A stretch of DNA of 64,000 nucleotides from NCBI GenBank assembly GCA_910574805.1, contig CAJTCV010000005.1:175454-239453 (forward strand), given 5' to 3'. Below, piece by piece: positions 29,551 to 39,735 of this stretch (positions are counted from its first letter, which is position 1; every line of letters begins with the position of its first letter). A program made the translations under genes and the position numbers. A model generated the notes under the pieces. It ran no database searches, had not been told where the DNA came from, and worked only from the letters and a program-made list of their open reading frames with translations. This stretch comes from Lachnospiraceae bacterium. GTDB taxonomy: Bacteria > Bacillota > Clostridia > Lachnospirales > Lachnospiraceae.

Positions 29551-31398
29551 ATGGCAGCATACGAAGAGCAGGAGTATAACAGACCGTTCAGTTTTCGGAT
29601 CTGGGCGAAGATGGTTCCCTTTTTTAAACCCTATAAAAAATATTTTCTCATTACCATGGGGCTGAATGTCTTTCTGGCGGCGGTGGATATCCTGGTGCCG
29701 CTGTTTCAGAGCTATGCCATCGATCATTTTATCACGCTGAGTACGCTGGAGGGGATCCGTCCCTTTACCGCGGTCTATGTGCTGATGATCGCTGCCCAGA
29801 CGGTCAGCGTGTATTTTTCCGTCCATGCGGCCACGACCATTGAGATGAATCTGGGGCGGGATCTGAAGCGGGCGCAGTTTGAGCATCTGCAGACCCTCTC
29901 TTTTTCCTACTATAATACAACGCCTGTGGGCTACATCCATGCCCGGGTCATGAGCGATACCCTGAAGATCGCCACCATGGTGGCCTGGGGACTGGTGGAT
30001 ATGTTCTGGGCGTTCCTCTATGTGGTGACTGTGTTCGGCGTCATGTTCTTCCTGAATGCAGGGCTGGCTCTGATCATCATGCTGGTGGTGCCGGGGATCG
30101 CCCTTCTGACCGTGTATTTTCAGAACAAAATCCTCCGCTGGAACCGGAAGATCCGGAGGATCAATTCCCAGATCACCAGCGCCTACAACGAAGGGATCAC
30201 CGGTGTCAGGACCTCCAAGAGCATGGTGATCGAGGAGGACAATGACCGGGAATTTTATAAAAAGACAACCGAAATGCACCAGGCCTCCGGCCGTGCGGCG
30301 AAGCTGAACGCGGTCTATATTCCGATGATCCTTTTCTTCGGTTCCGTGGTTTCCGCCATCGTGCTGGCGAAAGGCGGCGGTCTGGTACGGGAAGATCTGA
30401 TGCAGCTTGGCACGCTGTCGGTATTTATTTCCTATGCGGTGGTGATCTTTGAGCCGATTCAGCAGCTGGCAAGGCTTTTGTCTGAGCTGATTTCCTGCCA
30501 GGCCAACATCGAGCGGGTGACGGATCTTCTGGAGCAGAAGCCCAATGTGGTGGACCGGGAGGACGTGATCCGGCGGTACGGGGACGCTTTTACGGCAAAA
30601 CGGGAGAACTGGGAGCGGATCCGGGGGGATGTGGTGTTCGAGGACGTGTCCTTTATGTATCCGGACGGGAAGGAATATGTGCTGGAGCATTTTAACCTCC
30701 ATGTGCCCGCCGGGATGAACGTGGCCATCGTGGGAGAGACCGGCGCCGGGAAATCCACGCTGGTCAACCTGCTGGGGCGCTTCTTTGAACCGACGAAGGG
30801 CCGGATCCTCATCGACGGCGTGGATTACCGGGAGCGGTCCCAGCTCTGGCTGCACAGTCAGATGGGCTATGTGCTTCAAAATCCTCACCTCTTCTCCGGC
30901 ACGGTACGGGAAAATATCCGCTACGGGCGGCTTGACGCCACCGACGAGGAGGTGGAAGCGGCCGCCAGACAGGTTTCGGCGGACATTGTGGCGGCGAAGC
31001 TTCCGCAGGGGTATGAGAGCAACGTGGGAGAGAGCGGCGGCAGACTGTCCGTGGGAGAAAAGCAGCTCATTTCCTTCGCCCGGGCGATTCTGGCGGATCC
31101 GGCGATCTTCGTGCTGGATGAAGCCACCTCATCCATCGATACCAGGACCGAACGGCTGATCCAGAATGCAGTGGAACATCTGCTGAAAGGCCATACGTCC
31201 TTTGTGATCGCCCACCGGCTCTCCACGATCCGGAAAGCAGATCTGATCCTGGTGGTAAAGGACGGGAAGATCATCGAGCAGGGCACCCACCGGGAGCTGC
31301 TTGAGAAGAAAGGCTGCTATCAGGAACTGTATGAAAGACAGTTTGAAGAAGAGGCGGCCATGCGGGTGTTTGCAGGGGAGATGGGCGGACAGGGTTGA
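29551..31398 (+). CDS. Heterodimeric ABC exporter, subunit B (canonical Walker B)
   Basis: The 615-residue partner has six membrane helices to about residue 320 and an ATPase domain with Walker A GETGAGKST near 397 and Walker B IFVLDEATSSIDTRTE near 517. The catalytic Glu is present, but the signature reads LSVGEKQLISFA instead of LSGGQ. In these heterodimers the degenerate ATP site is formed by the Asp Walker B of one subunit and the altered signature of the other, exactly as seen here. It begins 6 bases after subunit A. It is likely a multidrug or peptide exporter; the substrate is unknown. Confidence 0.92.
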   Translation: MAAYEEQEYNRPFSFRIWAKMVPFFKPYKKYFLITMGLNVFLAAVDILVPLFQSYAIDHFITLSTLEGIRPFTAVYVLMIAAQTVSVYFSVHAATTIEMNLGRDLKRAQFEHLQTLSFSYYNTTPVGYIHARVMSDTLKIATMVAWGLVDMFWAFLYVVTVFGVMFFLNAGLALIIMLVVPGIALLTVYFQNKILRWNRKIRRINSQITSAYNEGITGVRTSKSMVIEEDNDREFYKKTTEMHQASGRAAKLNAVYIPMILFFGSVVSAIVLAKGGGLVREDLMQLGTLSVFISYAVVIFEPIQQLARLLSELISCQANIERVTDLLEQKPNVVDREDVIRRYGDAFTAKRENWERIRGDVVFEDVSFMYPDGKEYVLEHFNLHVPAGMNVAIVGETGAGKSTLVNLLGRFFEPTKGRILIDGVDYRERSQLWLHSQMGYVLQNPHLFSGTVRENIRYGRLDATDEEVEAAARQVSADIVAAKLPQGYESNVGESGGRLSVGEKQLISFARAILADPAIFVLDEATSSIDTRTERLIQNAVEHLLKGHTSFVIAHRLSTIRKADLILVVKDGKIIEQGTHRELLEKKGCYQELYERQFEEEAAMRVFAGEMGGQG

Positions 31399-31411
31399 TG
31401 GAGGTGCTGTT

Positions 31412-32029
31412 GTGGCAAGAACGGTAGGGATCGGAATCCAGAGTTTTGAAAAACTGATACGAAGATGTAACATTGATCACCCGTCCCCGCCGTTTTGGGA
31501 AAACCTTAAATATGAATATGATGGAGCGGTTCTTTTCGGTGGCATATGCGGGCCAGGGAGAAATTTTGTATGGCGATACAAAAACTGTACAGCCAGTTTG
31601 ACTTTTTGATGGCCGGCCGGATATTAAAAGATGGCGGCCTTCAGCTATTTTGACAGCGGGATAAAGCCGTCAAAGGAGTCGGAACCGGAACGGTTTTATC
31701 ATGGTTTTGTGCTGGGGCTGACCGTGGACCTGGCTGATCGGTATGTCATTACTTCAAACAGGGAGAGCGGTTTTGGCAGGTATGATGTGATGCTGGAACC
31801 GAAAAGGGAAGAGGAGGATGCGGTCCTTCTGGAATTTAAGGTCAGAAATCCGGGAAAGGAAAAAAGTCTGGAAGAGACCGTTCAGAATGCGCTGGCACAG
31901 ATAGAAGAGAAACAATATGCGGCGTCTCTGGAGGTAAAAGGCATACCGGCCGGGCGGATTCGGCGGTACGGGTTTGCGTTTGAAGGAAAGAAAGTGCTGA
32001 TCGGTCAGGGTGGAATCGAATGCTTCTGA
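31412..32029 (+). pseudogene. Remnant of AAA-ATPase-like / PD-(D/E)XK nuclease protein
   Basis: The left end (GTG 31412) encodes ARTVGIGIQSFEKL, the start typical of the AAA-ATPase-like (PF09820) proteins. Some 60 bases later another frame gives MNMMERFFSVAYAGQGEIL, part of the same domain but without the P-loop. From about 31631 a third piece of 132 residues matches the C-terminal PDDEXK_9 (PF08011) domain, with FYHGFVLGL and [10 protein letters not shown], then LLEFKV. Most of the middle of the gene, normally more than 500 residues in total, is gone. It is a multiply deleted, frameshifted relic. Confidence 0.85.
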
Positions 32030-32131
32030 TCAGATGGGTTCGATTTCCCCGGTAAGAGGAAAATCACAGGTGCAGATGGCAGAAAAGCCGGTATATTCAA
32101 AAAACAGGAAACAAAAAGGAGGAACGACAGG

Positions 32132-32854
32132 ATGGATGCAAAAACGAAACAGATGGCGGAGAGTTTTCATTGTCCGTATACGGTGTTCGAGGCAGGAAGC
32201 GAACCGGAGAAGCTGGAGCGGGCCTACATGGAGGCGCTGAAGGAAGGGAAAAGGGACGGCTTCTGGCCGGCGATCCTTCTGTTGGATGAGTATGCGGAAG
32301 AATGGCTGGAGATCGTTGCACAGGATGGTTACGACCGGGAGAAGGTCATCGCCGGTTGCGGTGACAACGGCAGGGAGATTCTGGCAGAACGCCTGGAAGA
32401 GTATCTGGAAGATTATGGAGAGGGGTCCCGCAGCGGACTGATCGGACAGGAGACGGAAGGGGATGAACTGCATCATTTTATCGGCTACTGTTCTTTTGAT
32501 GACGGCACACTGGCGGCAGATGCGCTGCTTCTGAAACTTCCGGTCAAAAATCCGTGGGAAATTATCGGATATCTGCCCATGGGCGGCTGGAACGACTGTC
32601 CCGGCGCAGAGGATATGATTGCGGTCTGTAAATACTGGTGCGAAAGATACCGCGCGGTTCCGGCAGTATTTACCCATGACGTGATGGAATTTTATGCACC
32701 CCGCGGTCTGAACGGCGCAGACAGCCTGGAAGCTGCAAAGGAGCATTATGCTTTCTGCACCGACCGGGTGGATCAGGGGACCAGGACGTATACGATCTCA
32801 GAGCTGGCAGCAGGGCTTGCACATTCCACAGTCTGGTATTTCTGGTGGGATTAG
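32132..32854 (+). CDS. DUF4253 domain protein
   Basis: The 240-residue protein matches the DUF4253 family in its C-terminal half: LPMGGWNDCPGAEDMIAVCK near residue 150, PAVFTHDVMEFYAP near 180 and the terminal STVWYFWWD. The function of the family is not known to me; it is found in scattered bacterial genomes in accessory regions. AAAGGAGG precedes the ATG. A strong terminator follows. It is intact although both neighbours are decayed. Confidence 0.82.
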   Translation: MDAKTKQMAESFHCPYTVFEAGSEPEKLERAYMEALKEGKRDGFWPAILLLDEYAEEWLEIVAQDGYDREKVIAGCGDNGREILAERLEEYLEDYGEGSRSGLIGQETEGDELHHFIGYCSFDDGTLAADALLLKLPVKNPWEIIGYLPMGGWNDCPGAEDMIAVCKYWCERYRAVPAVFTHDVMEFYAPRGLNGADSLEAAKEHYAFCTDRVDQGTRTYTISELAAGLAHSTVWYFWWD

Positions 32855-34086
32855 GAGGAATCGGACGAGAGAGGCACACCAAGGCAGGTATGCCTCTTTT
32901 TTGCAGGCAAAAGAGATTCATAATTCTCTTTGATCAGCCGATCGATTTTTTCGTTTGCTTCATTAAAACTTCGGATCAGAGCGCGTATTTCAGCAAATCC
33001 GCCTACTTTTACGACCGTTTTAAAATCCCCTTTTCCCGTTTTCCGGATACCATACTGCAGCGCGTCCAGTGGGCGGATGAGTTTGTTGTTGATGAACAGG
33101 ATCAGAAGCAGGGGGAGGAGGATGAGAAGGATCAGAATGACAAAAAGATTCTGAAACATTTCCCGGGTGAACTGATTGACCAGTGTATCCTGCCGGATAA
33201 TCCAGGCAGAAAGCCATCCGGTCACTCTGGATGTGTCATAACAGACGATAAAAGACTCGCCGTTAAACTCCAGTAATGTATATCCGCTGCCTTTTAGAAA
33301 TACAGGATCGAATACGGACAGATCTTGGGTAAAGGACGGGTCAGCGGCGTCGCTCTGACAGACGATCTGCCTGTCCGGAGTGAGGACCAGATAACTGCTC
33401 TCATATTCCATGAACTGGGTCTCGAAGATCTGCGAGTACACATCATTCAGGAGATTGATCACAAGGATCACATAGTCATCCGATGTCTCCCGGATCAGCT
33501 TGGCGGCGGAAAAAACGTCCCGGTAGGGGCCCTTTTCGGAGGGGATGGAGGACTGTCCGTATTCCTGGAAAAAATCATAGGTCGGGATCCAGACAGTCCT
33601 GCCGGCGCCGTCCCGTGCATGCTGACAGGTGCTGCTTTCGGGGAAATTCTGTACGGGAATGATATTGGAGCCAAAGAGCTCTCCGTAGGACATCCGCCGG
33701 GTCAGGACATAGGCGGAAAAGATACTGGGGGAGGAAGAAAAATAATTGTGCAGAAGCCGGGTAATGGGCCGGTCCAGCTGATAATAGTCATAGACAGACC
33801 GGGCGTCCTGATATTGAGAGAGATAATCATTCAGTGCCCTGTCTGCTACAAAGCTGTGGGCATAGTTTTCAATATTCGCCAGCTGTTGATCGATAGTCTG
33901 ATTGTTTTTCTGAAGTATGCTCATGGCATCTTTGGTGATCAGGCGGTAAAGAGCGTGGCGGGTGGTCTTGTAGTATACAAGCCCCACGGATCCGCACAGA
34001 AGAGAGACTGAAAGACAATAGGAAATGAAAAATTTGATCTGCAGTCCCGGGGAATGAAATTTCCTGAAATGTCTTCGCCATTCCAT
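32851..34086 (-). pseudogene. Truncated YesM-type sensor histidine kinase, kinase domain lost
   Basis: The open frame of 411 residues keeps a first membrane segment (residues 17-40), an extracytoplasmic sensor domain, a second segment near 310-335 and a HAMP-like region (NNKLIRPLDALQYGI near 336). It stops at IKENYESLL, where the histidine phosphorylation domain should begin (QINPHFLYN region). The last residues derive from the DUF4253 terminator and stop region, so the junction is at about 32905-32915. The dimerisation and ATPase domains are absent from the window. It cannot act as a kinase. Confidence 0.85.
32870..32902 (+). terminator. Rho-independent terminator of the DUF4253 gene
   Basis: AGAGGCA (32870-32876) pairs with TGCCTCT (32891-32897), followed by a run of T residues. 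The truncated sensor kinase on the other strand reads through this structure at its new 3' end. Confidence 0.85.
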
Positions 34087-34115
34087 GCAGCTACCTCCAT
34101 GTATTATTCAAATGT

Positions 34116-34956
34116 TTATCGGCAGATTTTTCTGCGATACTGGCTGGGGGAAAGACCTGTCTGTCGTTTGAACAGCTGGACAAAATAGCTGTCATTCTCA
34201 TAACCACACCGGGAGGCAATCTGCTGGATCTTCAGAGCACTGCCTGTCAGAAGTCCTTTAGCCCGTTCGATCCGTCTCTGGATCATATATTCTTTCAGCC
34301 CCCGTGCCTGTCTGCCGTTTAAAAAGGCTGCTCAGATAACTGGGATTGAAATGAAACTGCTGTGCAATGGTATTAAGAGTCAGGTCTTTTTCCAGATTTT
34401 CTTCGATGTATTGTGTGATTTCTCCGATGATGCGGACAGTCCCCTGTTCATTCAGAGCCCGGCGCCTTTGCAGGTTTTTTACAATACAGTCCTGAAGCAG
34501 TGCACACAGCTCCTGCAGAGAATGGCAGGACTCAAGCTCCCGAAAGACAGCATCCGGGATCTCCATGCCAAGCTGCCGGTGCAGTACCAGCATAATGTGG
34601 CTGAAATTCTGTATGGCGGCGGCAGGGGATCCGGAAAGCTTCTGCGTCCTGTTCCGCTCCAGAAACTGTTCCATGGCCTGAACAGCCGGTTCTTCCTTTC
34701 CCTGGTAAGCGCTGAGAATGGCAATGATCGTGTCGGGATATTCCTGCCGGATCTTCCGGATAAAGGTCAGCCCGTCCATCTGGGGCATACGGATATCGCT
34801 GATGATGATCTGAGCCGGGGAGATCTGCATGGCGGACAGTGCATCCAGAGGCCGGGTGAAACATTCGACCTCCAGATCCTCTTTCATTTTCAGCAGAATC
34901 CTGCGTATCAGTTCCAGCTGTCCATATTCGTCATCGACTAAAAACAGTCTGTACAA
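34116..34956 (-). pseudogene. Frameshifted AraC-type response regulator (YesN-like)
   Basis: The N terminus has a receiver domain with LFLVDDEYGQLELI and the phosphoacceptor ISDIRMPQMDGL. The domain is cut after ILSAYQ, so the lysine end and most of the linker seem deleted. The C-terminal AraC helix-turn-helix begins EITQYIEENLEKDLTLNTIA. At a G5 tract (34299-34303) the frame shifts. The correct continuation, in another frame, contains IASRCGYENDSYFVQLFKRQTGLSP and ends at 34116. The likely start is TTG 34956 behind GGGAAGTGG. It pairs with the truncated kinase. Confidence 0.83.
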
Positions 34957-35177
34957 TATTACCACTTCCCGGAATATATAAAAGAAAACTTTATCAGGTT
35001 GTCCCAACTTTAGCAGATGAAACTGGAACATGTCAAGGACAGAGCCATCTCCCGGACAAACATGCAAAATAAACACAATAAACTAAAATAATTCCAATTT
35101 CCAAAAATTTTTGTATAGATTATCCTGTAGATGTAAACGGATAACAACACAAAAAAGAAGAAGGGAAGGGTGAGATC

Positions 35178-36405
35178 ATGAAACGAAGATTACTGGCACT
35201 GCTTTTAACTGTAATGGTGGGAGTGACAACTGCATGCGGAACAAAGGACCGTACAGACGGGGGAGGTACAGATCCGTCCGGTCAGGCAGCGGAACAGGCT
35301 CCGGATGAGCAGACAGAAGAGACAGAGGATCCGGTAACATTGAGCTTTACTTACTGGGGCGGAAGCTATGAACAGCCGCTGATGGAGAAACTGATCGCGG
35401 ATTTTGAAGACGTGTATCCTCATATCCAGGTGGACAGCCAGCATATTCCGTCGGACTATGGGGCAAAGATGAGCGCCATGGTCGCGGGAAAGGAAGAGCC
35501 GGATCTGGCTTACATCCAGGACTATATGGCACTGGATTTTGCAGAGCAGGATATGCTGTACAATATCTTTGACCTGATCGATGAAGATGAAGAGCTGGAT
35601 AAGGAAGATTTTGTAAAGGATTATTATCTGTACTGGGATGAGGGAAAATCCTATGGACTTTATACGGCAGGAGAAGCGTACGCCCTGTTTTACAACACCG
35701 AAGCTTTGAAGAGGCGGGGGTGGAGAAGCTGCCCACGAAGACAGAGGAGACGCTGACCTGGGAGGAACTGGTGGACCTCGCCCGGAAGCTGACACTGGAC
35801 CAGAACGGCAACAATGCACAGTCGCCGGATTTTGACCCGGAGCATATCAAACAATACGGGATCCGCTTCGATTTCAATCAGGGGTCGTATATGCCGCTGG
35901 TGCATGGAAACGGCGGGACCTATATGACAGAGGACGGGGGCTTTGGGCTGGCGGAAAAGGAAGGCCTGGAAGTGATTGAGAAGATGGGAGAGCTGGTGGC
36001 GAAATACCATGTGGCGCCGTCTCCTGCCGTGACCAAGAGTCTTCCGTCCACCGCCGTCAGTCTGACGACCAGACAGTCAGCCATCATTATGATCGGCCAG
36101 TGGGTGCTGCTGGATCTGGGAGAGAGCGGCGTGGACTTTGGCGTAGGCGTGCTTCCGAAGATGGGCGGTACTTATTCCACCAGCCCCGGCTGGGGGACGA
36201 TAGGCATCTTCAAATCTTCCGAGCATCCCAAAGAGGCGTGGCTGCGGTGGAAATGGCTGGTGGACCCGTCCCATTCGCTGGAGGCTTATCAGTCCGGTCT
36301 GTGGATGCCCCTGATGACGGACTGGTATACGGATGAGTCGCTTCTGAATCAGTGGGCCGTCGTCAATCCGGCGCATCCGGGGACGGGCATTCTTAAGAGC
36401 GGCCT
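35178..36405 (+). pseudogene. Sugar ABC transporter substrate-binding lipoprotein, frameshifted and 3'-truncated
   Basis: The product starts with a lipoprotein signal with the lipobox TTAC near residue 20, then a family 1 type solute-binding domain (LSFTYWGGSYEQPLMEKL near 55). A one-base loss near 35713, next to a G5 tract, breaks the frame. The rest continues from KLPTKTEETLTWEEL through QSAIIMIGQWVL and EHPKEAWLRWKWL. At about 36400 it runs into permease sequence, so the C-terminal part is missing. It was probably part of a carbohydrate importer feeding the GH127 enzyme. Confidence 0.87.
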
Positions 36406-36965
36406 TTTATATACCGGCAATCCTGCCGATTGTTGCGACCGCCGTGATTTTTATGTGGATTATGAGTCCGGATTTCGGACTGCTTAATCTGATTCTGAAG
36501 ACGCTGCATCTGCCGGTAAGCAACTTGATCTACGGGAATGCGGCGCTGCCGTCCCTGCTGCTTATGACGGCGTGGACCAGCGGAAATATCATGATGGTCT
36601 TCCTTGCAGGGCTTCAGGGGGTGCCTGAGACGCTCTACGAGGCCATTGAAGTGGATGGGGGAGGGGCATGGGCAAAATTTATCTACTGTACCTTTCCCCA
36701 TATGACGCCGACGATTTTCTTCAACACAGTCATGTTTGTAATCTCCAGCATGCAGGCATTTCTGCCGGCTTATATCATGACTCAGGGCGGACCCGATAAT
36801 AAGACGAATTTTCTGGTGTACTATCTGTATGGGGTGGCATTTGATTTCCAGAATATCGGAAAGGCCGCCAGCCTTGGCTGGATACTGTTTTTCATGATTC
36901 TGGCGGCAGTGGGCGTTCTGTTCTGGAGCTCCAGATACTGGGTCTTTTACGGTGATGAAAGTTAG
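36402..36965 (+). pseudogene. Sugar ABC permease (MalF/UgpA type), N-terminally deleted
   Basis: The frame starting around 36406 (FYIPAILPIVATAV) joins the last four helices of a MalF-type permease to the end of the binding-protein gene. The EAA loop ETLYEAIEVDGGGAWAKF is intact, as are later helices to the stop at 36965. About 100 N-terminal residues, two to three helices and a start codon are missing. This is a deletion fusion between two neighbouring genes. Confidence 0.85.
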
Positions 36966-36974
36966 GAGGAAAAA

Positions 36975-37410
36975 ATGCTGCGAAGAGGAAGAAAAAGAAG
37001 CGGTATCCGGATGGCGGTATGCTTTGCCGCGGCGCTTGTCTGGCTGCTGCCGTTTTACTGGATGATCCGGAGTGCGCTGATGAGCATGAGTCAGATCTTT
37101 GTATATCTGCCGGTTTTTATTCCGGATGCTGTCCGCTGGGAGAATTTTCCGGAGGCGTTGACGAGACTGCCGTTTCTTACCTATTTCAGAAATACGGTCT
37201 TTATCGTGACCTTCTGTGTGGCAGGAATCCTGATTTCCTGCTCTCTCAGCGCCTACGGGCTGTCGCGGATACAGTGGAAGGGAAGAGATCTGGTCTTTTC
37301 GATTCTGATGGCCAGCATCATGCTTCCGTATTTTGCCACGATCATTCCGAGCTTTGTCATGTGGACGAAGCTTGGTCTTACCAACACGTTCATACCGCTG
37401 ATCCTGCCGT
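36975..37410 (+). pseudogene. Sugar ABC permease (MalG/UgpE type), 3'-truncated
   Basis: It begins normally at ATG 36975 (GGAGG upstream) and covers the N-terminal membrane segment (LVWLLPFYWMIRSAL) and the helices up to NTFIPLILP. It then joins GH127 sequence. The EAA loop and the last two helices are gone. The open frame continues 20 codons into the GH127 gene out of frame and stops at 37472. Confidence 0.83.
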
Positions 37411-38877
37411 GCTTGTTCCCGTGTCCCTGCGCCGCGTACAGATGCTGGACGGACTGCTGGGGAAAAAGATGAGAATAAATGCAGAGGTCACGGCGCCGCT
37501 GATGTATGAACGGTGTCTGGAAACGGGGAGAGTGGGGGGGGGCTCCGCCACTGGAAATGGGACGGAGATCCGGAACAGAAGCCCCACCCGTTCTGGGACT
37601 CGGATATTGGAAAAATGATCAAAGGGGCCGCCTGTGCGCTGATCCTGCATCCGGATCCGGAACTGGAGAATAAAATTGATCGCGTCATAGAACAGATGGA
37701 ACAACTGCAGGAACCGGACAGATATCTGAATTCGTATTTTCAGGCGGCGGAGCCGAAATCGGAGCGTTTCAGGAACCTGTATTACATGCATGAGCTGTAC
37801 TGCGCAGGACATCTCATGGAAGGGGCGGTTGCCTGGTATGAGGCCACAGGAAAGAGAAGGTTTCTGGATCTGATGATCCGCTATGCAGATCTTCTGGTGG
37901 AAACCTTTTCAGATTCCGGGAAGGCCCGCGCCGGGTACTGCGGACATCCGGAGATCGAGCCGGCACTGGTCCGGCTGTACCGGGTCACGGAGGACAGGCG
38001 CTACCTGGATCCTGCCCGGTGTTTTCTGGACCGGAGAGGGACAGAACCTTATTATTTTGAACAGGAAAGTCTGGCCGGGGGGGATACGACGAAGACTGCC
38101 AATCAGAAAAGACATCTGAAGGATTTTCTGCCGTCCAGAGGTCCATATGCGGAATATCAGGCTCACTGTCTGGTCCGCAGCCAGAAGGAGCCGGTGGGGC
38201 ATGTGGTCAGAGCCATGTATCTGTACAGCGGCATGGCGGATGTGGCAAATGCCTGTGAAGATCAGGAGCTTCTTGAGGCCTGCCGGACGCTGTGGGACCG
38301 GGCGGACCGGATGCTGCAGCTGGAGGCGGATGCCAAGTATGCGGATATTCTGGAACAGACGCTGTACAATATCATATTCGGCAGTGTCTCGGAGGATGGA
38401 GAACGGTTCTTTTATGCGAATTATCTCTCCGTGTATCCGCCCTTTTACCGGCATGCCGGCAAAGTCCTGAATGACAAAAGGTATGCCGTGTGCCAGCTCT
38501 GGTTCCAGGTGTCCTGCTGCCCGCCCAATATCTGCCGGTTGCTGGGCTCCATGGGAGACAGGATCGCTTCTGTGTCGGATGGGGCGGTCTGGATCCATCA
38601 GTACACGGAATGCCGGATCGATACATGTATGAACGGCCAGCCGCTTGTGCTTCGGATGGAGACCGGATATCCGTGGGACGGCCGGATCGTGATGACTCTC
38701 GGGACTGCATGTCCGGTGACCGGGAGGATTCTTCTGAGGATTCCCGGATGGTGCGGGAAATACAGACTCTGTGTCAATCATGAGGAACCGGTTTCCATCA
38801 GGGCAGTTCCGTATTTCCTGTGGGGAAACCGGGGCTTTTCGGAGATGCAGGTGTGGACGAGAGTAAATGGTCTGTAA
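37409..38877 (+). pseudogene. GH127-type glycoside hydrolase (beta-L-arabinofuranosidase family), frameshifted and internally deleted
   Basis: The N-terminal piece PVSLRRVQMLDGLLGKK is in one frame. After a nine-base G tract (37534-37542) the reading frame changes and continues with FWDSDIGKMIKGAA and GYCGHPEIEPALVRLY. The expected segment with the E-T-C zinc and catalytic residues (after LWDRADRM) has been deleted. The motif SCCPPNICRLLGSM with the nucleophile Cys pair remains. A further in-frame deletion near NHEEPVS removes most of the C-terminal beta domain. It is clearly inactive. The original role would be removal of arabinofuranosyl residues. Confidence 0.86.
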
Positions 38878-38940
38878 ACAGCATCCTTCCTTCCGGGGCC
38901 CGGAAGGAAGGATGCAGAACTATAATCAGGAGGAAAAGCT

Positions 38941-39580
38941 ATGAAGATACCAGTGGAGAAAACAGCAGTTATTTTAATCGAGCCGCAGAATGATTTTCTG
39001 ACAGAGGGCGGCACCATGTACGCTTTTATCAAGGAGCAGTTGAGAGAGCGGGGGGGGGTGATCGGCAATCTCCAGGAACTGTTAAAAGGGACGCGGGAAA
39101 AGGGCGTGAAGATCCTCTATGTGCCGTTTCACAGCTTTGCAACGGGTTTTCCGGAGCTGAAAAAGGGCGGACCCGCTTAATGAGGGCCTGCGGGGACTGG
39201 AGATCGGTATGGAGGCGGACTGGGGGACCGGGGCATGGCTTCAGGGGACGCCGGGACCGGAGATCATCCCGCAGCTTGAACTTGCAGGGAGCGATATCGT
39301 GGTGGAGGGAAAGAAGACGCTGGACGCCTTCCACTCCACGGCTCTTGATTACCTGCTCCGGGCAAATGAGATCGAGTATGCGGTATTTACCGGTTTTCAC
39401 ACCAACTGGTGCGTGGAATCCAGCGCCCGCTCTGCCTATGACAAGGGCTATCGGGTGATCGTTCTTGGGGACTGTACGGCGACGGACACAGAACGGGAAC
39501 AAAAGTATGCAGAAGAGGTGATTTTCCCCAAAATCGGGAAAGTCATGGATCATGTACAGTTTCTGGACAGTCTGATATAG
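38941..39580 (+). pseudogene. Isochorismatase-family cysteine hydrolase, single frameshift
   Basis: The first part (VILIEPQNDFLTEGG, catalytic Asp) is open to 39180. The second, in another frame, runs to 39580 and has VVEGKKTLDAF (Lys) and TNWCVESSARSAYDKGYRV (catalytic Cys). A one-base change around AAAAAGGG near 39155-39165 separates them. All three catalytic residues survive, so this is a recent break, or a sequencing error. The 5' part also contains a nine-base G tract (39050-39058) that keeps frame. The family includes nicotinamidases and related amidohydrolases. The substrate is unknown. Confidence 0.8.
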
Positions 39581-39598
39581 AGCTGTCTGTGCAGAATG

Positions 39599-39637
39599 GG
39601 CCGGGAAACCTGATATTTCCCGGCCGCATTTTCTTGA
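39599..39637 (+). terminator. Rho-independent terminator
   Basis: GGCCGGGAAA (39599-39608) and TTTCCCGGCC (39616-39625) form a perfect 10-bp stem with a 7-base loop, followed by GCATTTTCTT. Confidence 0.85.
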
Positions 39638-39735
39638 TTCTTTCTTCAGGCAGTTGCTTTTGGATGCTCTGTGTGCTATGATAAACCCGATATCTGTTCA
39701 GGCCGATGTCCCGGCCGGATCTCCAGTACAGAATT

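Noticed and set aside
35178..36487. Programmed frameshifting in the binding-protein gene
   Set aside because: The site lacks a slippery heptamer with a stimulator, and the gene lacks its 3' end anyway. Mutation is the simpler explanation, given the damage in all neighbours.
31400..39600. Prophage or conjugative element
   Set aside because: No integrase, terminase, relaxase, insertion sequence or attachment repeat was seen. The genes are metabolic and regulatory relics.
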